Source: Euzebyaceae bacterium (lineage in GTDB: Bacteria > Actinomycetota > Nitriliruptoria > Euzebyales > Egibacteraceae). Taken from it: 6,657 nt of DNA. Location of the stretch: assembly GCA_013696915.1 (NCBI GenBank), contig JACCXR010000531.1, forward strand, positions 1-6,657. The letters are read 5' to 3'. Under the pieces are notes generated by a model. It had not been told where the DNA came from. It searched no databases and saw only the letters and a list, made by a program, of their open reading frames with translations. Position numbers and translations under genes: made by a program. Shown in pieces: positions 1 through 4,812 of this stretch (positions are counted from its first letter, which is position 1; each line of letters opens with the position of its first letter).

Positions 1-986
1 GTGCGGAGCTGCGCGGCGGTTTGCAGCGGGCGTGCCTGGCGACCGGCGCGGTGTTCCTGGCGCAGGCGCTCGCGCTCGCGCTCGACGCGCCGGTCTGGGC
101 GCTGTTCGCGCTGGCGGCGGTCCAGGGCGTGGCCTTCGCCGCGATCTCCGGCGGCTTCCGCGCGCTGCTCGTCCCCGTCGTCCCCCCCGAGGACCTGGCC
201 CGCGCGAACACGATGGAGGCCGTTTTCGTCGAGGTCGCGTTCGTCGCGGGCCCCACGCTGGCCGGCCTGCTCGGGCTGGTCGTGGGCGCCCGCGGTGTGC
301 TGCTCGCCATGGCGGCCGCCTCGTTCGCGTCCGTCCTGGTCGCGCGGCGGCTCCCGCACCTCCAACCCGCCGTCGGCCGTCCGTCGGCCGCTCCATGGCG
401 GGTGCCAGCAGCCCGCGCCGTCTTCGGTCTGGGGCTCTCCCTGGGCGTCTGCGTCGGGCTGTTCGAGTCGGCGCTGCCGGCCCGCGCCGCGGAACTGGGG
501 TTCCAGGCCGCGTCCGGAGGGCTCCTGCTCGCGTTCACCTCGATCGGCAGCGCCGCCGGCGGGCTGTTCGCAGCGGGTCAGCGCGACGCCCTGGCGCACG
601 TCCGCGGGCAGGCATGCGCGCTGCTCGTGGCCTTCGCGCTGCTGCTTGTGCCGGTGGCCGCCGCCGGCAACGTCTGGTGGCTCGGCGCGGCGCTGCTGCT
701 CGCCGGCGTGCCGATCGCGCCGTTGAACGCGCTGGGATCGCTCGTGCTCCAGCAGGCCGTGCCGCCGGGCCGGCAGGCCGAGGGCTTCGCGGTCTACATC
801 GCGGCCATCCTCGTCGGGGCGGGCCTCGGCAACGGGCTCACCGGGCTGCTGCTGGACGACATCGGAGCTCAGGCACTGCTGCTGCTCTCCGTCGTCCTGC
901 CGCTCGCCGCGGCGGCCGCCGTCGGCGCCGCCGTCCTCCGGCGCGGGCGCTCCGACCGGTCCAGGGCCATGGCCGGCCTGGGCTGA
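1..986 (+). CDS. MFS transporter, 3' portion (5' end outside window)
   Basis: This is a membrane transporter of the major facilitator superfamily; the substrate is unknown. The reading frame is open from the left edge (first full codon at base 3) to TGA at 984-986, giving 327 visible residues. Hydrophobic Ala/Leu/Val/Gly-rich segments alternate with short Arg-rich loops, enough for roughly ten membrane helices. The segment around bases 210-285 (RANTMEAVF, then AGPTLAGLLG) matches the helix 5 region of drug-efflux-like MFS proteins, where an N is followed by a GPxLAG motif. A less hydrophobic stretch at about bases 350-410 (RRLPHLQPAVGRPSA) fits the central cytoplasmic loop. MFS proteins are usually about 400 residues, so about 70-80 residues, including the N-terminal GxxxDRxGRR loop, should lie upstream. 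A TTG at 21 could be read as a start, but the frame is coding before it, so the gene is judged truncated by the window. The family is fairly sure; export versus uptake cannot be told. Confidence 0.85.
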   Translation, partial: AELRGGLQRACLATGAVFLAQALALALDAPVWALFALAAVQGVAFAAISGGFRALLVPVVPPEDLARANTMEAVFVEVAFVAGPTLAGLLGLVVGARGVLLAMAAASFASVLVARRLPHLQPAVGRPSAAPWRVPAARAVFGLGLSLGVCVGLFESALPARAAELGFQAASGGLLLAFTSIGSAAGGLFAAGQRDALAHVRGQACALLVAFALLLVPVAAAGNVWWLGAALLLAGVPIAPLNALGSLVLQQAVPPGRQAEGFAVYIAAILVGAGLGNGLTGLLLDDIGAQALLLLSVVLPLAAAAAVGAAVLRRGRSDRSRAMAGLG

Positions 987-1068
987 GAGGACGCGCGCGC
1001 CGCGACAACGGATCCCGGTCGCCGGCGCAGCGGGACCTTCGGGAGGCGCTCGAACGACGCCGGCCGTG

Positions 1069-1093
1069 GACGGTCCTTCCCCGAACGACCGTC
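1069..1093. promoter_or_regulatory. 7-bp perfect inverted repeat upstream of the exonuclease gene
   Basis: GACGGTC (1069-1075) and its exact reverse complement GACCGTC (1087-1093) are separated by 11 bases. They lie 18 bases before the ATG at 1112, in the 125-base gap after the MFS gene. It could be a repressor operator, or an RNA hairpin if transcription starts upstream. There is no U-tract, so it is a poor candidate for an intrinsic terminator of the MFS gene. The symmetry is seen directly; the function is inferred and weak in such GC-rich DNA. Confidence 0.35.
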
Positions 1094-1099
1094 ATCCGG

Positions 1100-1105
1100 C
1101 AGAGT
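1100..1105 (+). promoter_or_regulatory. Possible -10 element for a leaderless exonuclease transcript
   Basis: CAGAGT fits the actinobacterial TANNNT -10 pattern at four of six consensus positions or fewer, and it ends 6 bases before the ATG at 1112. That spacing is typical of leaderless genes. No convincing Shine-Dalgarno sequence precedes the ATG, which agrees with this reading. No clear -35 hexamer was found at the expected distance. The call rests mainly on spacing, so it is tentative. Confidence 0.2.
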
Positions 1106-1111
1106 GGGCCC

Positions 1112-2173
1112 ATGCAGGCCCTGTCGCTCTTCGACGTCGAGTCCGCAGCGGGGACGGCGACGCTCCCGCCGCCGGCCGGGGCGCTTCCGGCCGCGGTCGT
1201 CCCCCGGGCACGGGCCGGCCCACCGGTGCCGCGGCCCGCCGGCCCCGTCCTGCTGGCGGTCGACGGCAACTCGCTCGCCCACCGGGCGTTCCACGCCTAC
1301 TCCGCCGTTGACGGCCTCGCGGCGGACCGCACCCCTCGCCACGGGTTCCTCGCGCTGCTCGCGGCGGTGTGCGACCGCACCGCGCCCGAGGGGATCGTCG
1401 TCGGCTTCGACTGCCGCGACCGGTCCGAGCGCCGTGACCGCCACCCCGAGTACAAGGCGAACCGCGCCCCCAAGGACCCCGCCCTGCACGCGCTGCTGGA
1501 CGAGGCGCCCGCGCTGCTGGGCGCGCTGGGGGTCGCGGTCGTCGTCGTCGAGGGCTGGGAGGCCGACGACGTCGTCGCGTCCGCCGCGGCGCACGCCGAG
1601 GCCGCCGGATGGCGCTGCGTCGTCGCCACGTCCGACCGCGACGCCTTCGCCCTGGTGAGCGACCGCACGCTCGTGCTGCGCCTGCGCTCTGGCATGGACA
1701 ACGCGATCGAGGTCACGCCGCGCCGCCTCCGCGCAGACCTCGGCGTGGAGCCCCGCCAGTACGTCGAGTACGCGGCGCTGCGCGGCGACGTCTCCGACAA
1801 CCTCCCGGGCATCCGCGGGGTCGGTCCCTCGAAGGCCGCCGCGCTGCTCGCCGCCTACCCCACGGTCGCCGCCGCCGCCGCCGATCCGCTCGGGTGCCGC
1901 AGCGTGCTGGGGCGGGCGCTCGGGCAGGCCTTGCTCGACGACCTGGCCGACCCCGCGACGTCGGTGTTCCGGCGCAACGTCGAGCTCATGAGCGTCCGGC
2001 GCGATCTGCCGCTCGACCTCGAGGCGACCCGGCGGTCCGCCGATCCGTGGCAGGTGGCCGAGCGGCTGCGGGCCTGGGGCCTGCCCGGCCTGACCGGCCG
2101 GATGGCGGTCGCCGTGGGCATGCGCCCGGAGGCGCCCCCACCGGTCGGGGACGCCGACGCCCCGCCGTTCTGA
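1112..2173 (+). CDS. Stand-alone 5'-3' exonuclease (Pol I N-domain / FEN family)
   Basis: This 353-residue, metal-dependent 5' nuclease belongs to the family that removes RNA primers and 5' flaps. It corresponds to the N-terminal nuclease domain of DNA polymerase I without a polymerase. The catalytic carboxylates are in place: D51 in AVDGNSLAHRAFHA, D100 in VGFD, E150/D152/D153 in EGWEADD, D175 and D177 in TSDRD, and D226/D229 in GDVSDN. The YKANR element is at 114-118. The helix-hairpin-helix that binds duplex DNA and K+ is at 225-246 (DNLPGIRGVGPSKAA). All metal ligands are retained, unlike degenerate Xni-type homologues, so it should be active. Residues 1-45 precede the fold: an MQALSLFD peptide followed by a Pro/Ala-rich linker. 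The ATG at 1112 is chosen because the frame is open upstream but loses protein-like composition there, and the family fold begins at about residue 46. It stands alone between the MFS gene and a convergent gene. Family assignment is strong; the cellular role (primer removal or repair) is inferred. Confidence 0.93.
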   Translation: MQALSLFDVESAAGTATLPPPAGALPAAVVPRARAGPPVPRPAGPVLLAVDGNSLAHRAFHAYSAVDGLAADRTPRHGFLALLAAVCDRTAPEGIVVGFDCRDRSERRDRHPEYKANRAPKDPALHALLDEAPALLGALGVAVVVVEGWEADDVVASAAAHAEAAGWRCVVATSDRDAFALVSDRTLVLRLRSGMDNAIEVTPRRLRADLGVEPRQYVEYAALRGDVSDNLPGIRGVGPSKAAALLAAYPTVAAAAADPLGCRSVLGRALGQALLDDLADPATSVFRRNVELMSVRRDLPLDLEATRRSADPWQVAERLRAWGLPGLTGRMAVAVGMRPEAPPPVGDADAPPF

Positions 2174-2220
2174 GTCCCAGGTCGCCGCAGCGCACGTGCC
2201 GCCGGCCCCGTCAGAGCCTC

Positions 2221-2244
2221 CCGGATGGGACGGCAGGCGTCCGG
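2221..2244. terminator. Possible hairpin between convergent genes
   Basis: CCGGATG (2221-2227) can pair with CGTCCGG (2238-2244), including one G-U pair, across a 10-base loop. It lies in the 91-base gap between the convergent stops of the exonuclease gene and the EcsC gene, where a bidirectional terminator would be expected. A smaller stem, CCCG-AGG-CGGG, follows at 2249-2259. Neither has a U-tract, which is common in high-GC actinobacteria but leaves the call weak. Confidence 0.3.
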
Positions 2245-2264
2245 AGATCCCGAGGCGGGTCGGG

Positions 2265-3077
2265 TCAGGGAGCCGGCCGACCGTGCTTGCGGATCAGGAA
2301 GCGCTCCCGGTACAGGTGGTAGGCGGCGGTGCAGGTGTCGCCGGTCAGCCGGCGGTTCGCGGCCGCGCCGGACAGCGTCCCCACGACCGGGACCACGCGC
2401 GTGACCCGCCGGCGGGCCATGCCGACCGCCACGTTCCGGGCCAGCAGACGCAGACCTGCCCCGGCCGCCCGATCGCGACCCGGCGACCAGGTGACGCCGA
2501 GCTCGCCGCCGGCGGCCAGCAACTCGAGCTGCTGCAACGCGCCCGCCCGCGCCGGCGCGGTGGCGCTCGCGCCGAGAGCGAGCACCTGCGCGGCGAAGAG
2601 GCGCTCCCGCTCCTCACCGAGGTCGAAGCCGTAGTGCGTCCCGTACTCGCCGACCGCCCGCAGATTGGACAGCACGAGCAGGGGCACGTCCACGGCCGTC
2701 CCGACCGCCCCGAAGAAGCCGGTCGCCGCACCCTCGACGGTCATCGAGCCGACGTAGCGCCGGCGCAGCGGCGCCACCGCCCGGTCGACGATCTCGAGGC
2801 CGAGCTGTCCGATGTCGCTCAGCCGCTCCACGGGCGCCCCGGCGCGTCGCAGCCGGCGCAGCACCCCCAGGTCGATCCGCCACTGGGCGACGTCGCCGGT
2901 CGCGCCCGTCAGGACCGAGAACACCCGGTCCGCGCGGCCGGCGAGGCGATCGCTTCCCGAGGGCTCCTCCTCGCCGGCCGGACCCTCCGCCCCCGGGCCG
3001 GGCGGCCCGCCGGCCTGCGCCGACTTCCAGTTCCGGATCTGGCTCCAGGCCCCCACCTCGTACGGCGACGCACCCAC
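2265..3077 (-). CDS. EcsC-family protein, function unknown
   Basis: The 270-residue product matches the EcsC family, named after the B. subtilis gene beside the EcsAB ABC transporter; the molecular function is not established. The N-terminal SPYEVGAWSQIRNWK segment (residues 4-18) resembles the family's conserved YE...A...I..W start. The hallmark region is at about 116-152: a glycine-rich hydrophobic stretch (GAATGFFGAVGTAVDVP), then NLRAVGEYGTHYGFD. This probably forms a membrane-associated helix followed by a conserved Arg and Asp. Between them, residues 19-43 form a Gly/Pro/Glu-rich, probably disordered linker. The frame stays open a long way upstream (to about 3665), but a strong ribosome site, AAAGGAGG, lies 5 bases before the GTG at 3077-3075, and coding character starts there. 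No transporter genes lie next to it. It is transcribed divergently from the small ORF / nucleotidyltransferase pair and converges with the exonuclease gene. Family call is good; role is unknown. Confidence 0.85.
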   Translation of the reverse strand: MGASPYEVGAWSQIRNWKSAQAGGPPGPGAEGPAGEEEPSGSDRLAGRADRVFSVLTGATGDVAQWRIDLGVLRRLRRAGAPVERLSDIGQLGLEIVDRAVAPLRRRYVGSMTVEGAATGFFGAVGTAVDVPLLVLSNLRAVGEYGTHYGFDLGEERERLFAAQVLALGASATAPARAGALQQLELLAAGGELGVTWSPGRDRAAGAGLRLLARNVAVGMARRRVTRVVPVVGTLSGAAANRRLTGDTCTAAYHLYRERFLIRKHGRPAP

Positions 3078-3082
3078 GCGCT

Positions 3083-3090
3083 CCTCCTTT
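3083..3090 (-). promoter_or_regulatory. Strong Shine-Dalgarno site fixing the EcsC gene start
   Basis: On the minus strand, AAAGGAGG (3090 down to 3083) is followed by AGCGC and then GTG at 3077. It is the best match to the 16S rRNA tail in the window. It decides between the GTG at 3077 and several in-frame candidates further upstream. Confidence 0.85.
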
Positions 3091-3145
3091 CTCGAGGGTG
3101 TCGGCGGCGACCAGGGCGGCCGTGACGCCCACCCACGCAGCCTGG

Positions 3146-3159
3146 GCGCCAGTTGGCGC
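3146..3159. promoter_or_regulatory. 14-bp near-palindrome in a divergent promoter region
   Basis: GCGCCA-GT-TGGCGC has perfect 6-bp arms with a 2-base centre. It lies in the 123-base spacer between the divergent starts of the EcsC gene (3077, minus) and the 59-residue protein gene (3201, plus). On the minus strand, TACCGT (3170-3165) fits a TANNNT -10 box for the EcsC gene, which would place the palindrome just downstream of that box. This position suits an operator acting on one or both genes. The symmetry is seen directly; the regulatory role is inferred, and short GC palindromes also arise by chance. Confidence 0.35.
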
Positions 3160-3200
3160 ACCGGACGGTAGCGCTGGGGGAGACGTGCGACGATGCGGCG

Positions 3201-3380
3201 ATGGAGCCGGCACCCGCCAAACCAACCCGCGCACCGGCCGCTGAGGAGTTTTCCGACGCCGACGAGGGGTCGGCCGACGACCGCATCCTGATCCGCTCGC
3301 TGCTGCTCCTGTCGCCGGAGGAGCGCCTGGCGGGCCTGCGGCGGTCGGCCGACTTCTTCGCGAACGCACGGCGTGTCTGA
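3201..3380 (+). CDS. Small protein of 59 residues, partner of the nucleotidyltransferase gene
   Basis: The function is not established. Residues 1-25 are Pro/Ala-rich then acidic (EEFSDADEGSADD). The C-terminal half (about residues 28-58) is a predicted amphipathic helical hairpin with the pattern IRSLLLLSPEERLAGLRRSADFF. LSPEERL-type short helical proteins are often encoded immediately before MNT/AbiEii-like nucleotidyltransferases, and that is the arrangement here: the stop at 3378-3380 overlaps the next start (GTG 3373) by 8 bases, implying translational coupling. Third codon positions are almost all G or C, supporting real coding. The ATG at 3201 is preferred over a TTG at 3153. However, the nearest purine-rich site (GGGGGAGA, 3176-3183) is 17 bases away, so the exact start is uncertain. 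It may be a cognate binding partner or antitoxin-like protein; this is inference from position and size only. Confidence 0.65.
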   Translation: MEPAPAKPTRAPAAEEFSDADEGSADDRILIRSLLLLSPEERLAGLRRSADFFANARRV

Positions 3381-3912
3381 CGCCCGCGGGACGCGAGGGT
3401 TCGACCCCGAGGAGATCATCCGCGTCCTGGCCCGGCATGGCGTCCGGTACGTCCTCGTGGGAGGGGTCGCGGCGCGCCTGCACGGGTCGCCGACGCTCAC
3501 CGAGGACGTCGACGTCACGCCGGAACGATCGGCGGACAACCTCGGCAGGCTCGCCGCCGCCCTCGGCGACCTGTCCGCCCGGCTGGCGGTACCCGACGTC
3601 GACGAGGGCCTGGCGATCCCGCTCGACGAACGGACCTTCAACGCGCCGGTGATGAAGTTCACCACCAGAGCCGGCGAGGTCGACGTCGTGCTCGAGACCC
3701 TTGCCGCCGGCGACTACGCCGTGCTGGCGCCTCGGGCGGTGACCTACGAGGTCTTCGGTCTCCGTCTCGCCGTGGCGAGCCTCGACGACATCATCGCGTC
3801 GAAGGCGGCGTCCGACCGCCCGAAGGACCGCGCCCACCTGCCCGTCCTGCGACAGCTCGCCCGGGAGCTCGCGAGTCCCCGCGACGCCGCCGGGGAGACC
3901 CACCGGTATTGA
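3373..3912 (+). CDS. Putative MNT/AbiEii-like nucleotidyltransferase
   Basis: This 179-residue protein has the signature of the DNA polymerase beta-like minimal nucleotidyltransferase fold. VLVGGVAARLHG (27-38) gives the GG(x)xAxxxxG loop. It is followed by TLTEDVDV (41-48), whose D45 and D47 would bind catalytic metal ions. A third carboxylate is probably D104 in GEVDVV. The C-terminal LDDIIASKAASDRPKDRAHL (137-156) is the conserved helix (D-I-I-x-K-x-A-x-x-R-x-K-D) seen in AbiEii-like proteins. Such enzymes transfer a nucleotide from an NTP to a protein or RNA; some are toxins that modify tRNA, others are housekeeping or uncharacterised. The substrate here is unknown. The GTG at 3373 overlaps the end of the 59-residue gene and has no ribosome site of its own, suggesting coupled translation. 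Fold assignment is good; a toxin role is only one possibility. Confidence 0.8.
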   Translation: MSDARGTRGFDPEEIIRVLARHGVRYVLVGGVAARLHGSPTLTEDVDVTPERSADNLGRLAAALGDLSARLAVPDVDEGLAIPLDERTFNAPVMKFTTRAGEVDVVLETLAAGDYAVLAPRAVTYEVFGLRLAVASLDDIIASKAASDRPKDRAHLPVLRQLARELASPRDAAGETHRY

Positions 3913-3944
3913 AGGCATCCGCCACGCGCAGGCCCAGGAACCCT

Positions 3945-3956
3945 TTCGCAAACGAA
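3945..3956. promoter_or_regulatory. Candidate operator for the DeoR-family regulator
   Basis: TTCG-CAAA-CGAA is a perfect 4-bp-arm inverted repeat in the 99-base gap upstream of the DeoR-family gene. Read on the minus strand it is TTCGTTTGCGAA, resembling the TTCGTTT-type half-sites bound by several DeoR-family repressors. The half-site AACGAA (3951-3956) recurs at 3987-3992, inside the spacer of the predicted promoter and 36 bases downstream. The sequence is seen; operator function is inferred from family precedent and position. Confidence 0.5.
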
Positions 3957-3972
3957 GTAGCGGCGGAACCCG

Positions 3973-4001
3973 TTGACGCCAACCGGAACGAACCGTAGCT
4001 T
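3973..4001 (+). promoter_or_regulatory. Sigma70-type promoter of the regulator-galT-sugar uptake operon
   Basis: TTGACG (3973-3978) and TAGCTT (3996-4001) are separated by exactly 17 bases and match the -35 (TTGACA, 5 of 6) and -10 (TANNNT) consensus. The -10 ends 10 bases before the ATG at 4012, so transcription would start at or a few bases before the ATG. An AACGAA element at 3987-3992 lies inside the promoter spacer, where a bound repressor would block polymerase. Confidence 0.6.
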
Positions 4002-4011
4002 CCCCGAAGAC

Positions 4012-4812
4012 ATGGACAAGCTGCTCGTGGAGCCCATACCCGCCGGGCTCCGGCGCGAGCGGATGCACGCCGTCATCAACAAGCGCGAGTTCATGCGCGT
4101 CACCGACTTGAGCGCGATGTTCGGGATCTCCGAGGTCACGGTCCGCAGCGACCTGCGGGCGCTGGCGCAGGGCGGGCGGGTCCGCCGGATCCGGGGCGGG
4201 GCCCTGCGCGCCGCGCTCAGCCGGCCCGAGCGCCCGTTCGAGCAGACCGAGGTGGAGGCCGCCGACGAGAAGGCCGCGATCGGCGCTGCCGCGGCCGCGC
4301 TGGTCACGGACCAGGAGACGGTCATCCTGGACGTCGGCACGACCTCGACGGCGGTGGCCCGGGCTCTCGTCCGCCGCACCGACCTGCGGGAGGTCGTGGT
4401 CATCACGAACGGGCTCAACATCGCCCTCGAACTCGAACCGGCCATCCCGCGCTTCGCGGTGGTCGTGACCGGCGGAACACTGCGCCCCCTGCAGCACTCG
4501 CTCGTCGACCCCCTGGCCGGCGAGGTCCTCGACCACCTCAACGTCAACACCGTCTTCCTGGGCTGCAACGGCGTCGACCCGGAGGGAGGAGTGACGAACG
4601 TCAACCTGCCGGAGGCCGCGATCAAGCGGCGGATGCTCCAGGCGGCCAGGCGACGGGTGGTCGTGGCGGACGGCTCGAAGGTGGGCCGGCTGGCGCTGGC
4701 TCAGCTCTGCGAGATCCAGGACGTGGACCTGTTGATCACCTCGCAGTCTGCCGACCCGGCCGTGCTGCGCGCCATCGAGGACCTTGGCGTGGATGTGCAG
4801 GTCGTCGGATGA
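4012..4812 (+). CDS. DeoR-family transcriptional regulator of sugar metabolism
   Basis: A 266-residue DNA-binding regulator, the usual size for the DeoR family. The N-terminal winged helix-turn-helix spans about residues 14-64: RRERMHAVINKREFMRVTDLS, recognition helix SEVTVRSDLRAL (40-51), and the wing GRVRRIRGGA. The C-terminal sugar-phosphate-sensing domain keeps the family landmarks: DEKAAIG (85-91), ILDVGTTSTA (105-114), TNGLNIA (132-138), VTGGTLRP (152-159), GCNGVDPEGGVTN (184-196) and VADGSKVGR (217-225). These proteins are usually repressors released by a phosphorylated sugar. The ATG at 4012 is preferred over a TTG at 3973, because that TTG is the -35 box itself and would add 13 residues with no family likeness. 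There is no Shine-Dalgarno site, which is consistent with a leaderless message. The stop overlaps the galT start (ATGA at 4809-4812), so it heads the operon and probably controls its own synthesis. A galactose-related phosphate is the likely effector; this is inferred from galT. Confidence 0.92.
   Translation: MDKLLVEPIPAGLRRERMHAVINKREFMRVTDLSAMFGISEVTVRSDLRALAQGGRVRRIRGGALRAALSRPERPFEQTEVEAADEKAAIGAAAAALVTDQETVILDVGTTSTAVARALVRRTDLREVVVITNGLNIALELEPAIPRFAVVVTGGTLRPLQHSLVDPLAGEVLDHLNVNTVFLGCNGVDPEGGVTNVNLPEAAIKRRMLQAARRRVVVADGSKVGRLALAQLCEIQDVDLLITSQSADPAVLRAIEDLGVDVQVVG

Noticed and set aside
32..1111. Open frame 2 upstream of the exonuclease ATG, suggesting a 713-residue protein
   Set aside because: Its composition is Arg/Ala/Gly-rich shadow translation of the MFS gene, which is clearly coding in frame 3. 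The nuclease fold only begins at about residue 46 after the ATG at 1112.
3153..3200. TTG at 3153 as the start of the small protein
   Set aside because: It would overlap the palindrome at 3146-3159 and has no ribosome site. The added residues resemble nothing, so the ATG at 3201 is preferred.
3193..3291. 33-codon ORF from ATG 3193 with better Shine-Dalgarno spacing than the ATG at 3201
   Set aside because: It overlaps the 59-residue ORF in another frame, lacks the strong G/C third-position bias, and has no link to the downstream gene. The spacing does leave the start of the 59-residue gene uncertain.
3078..3665. Upstream extension of the EcsC frame to a start near 3665
   Set aside because: The extension lies antisense to the nucleotidyltransferase and small-protein genes. 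A strong Shine-Dalgarno site sits 5 bases before the GTG at 3077.
3973..4011. TTG at 3973 as the DeoR start
   Set aside because: The TTG is part of the -35 hexamer TTGACG. The extra 13 residues have no family likeness, and the ATG at 4012 gives the usual protein length.
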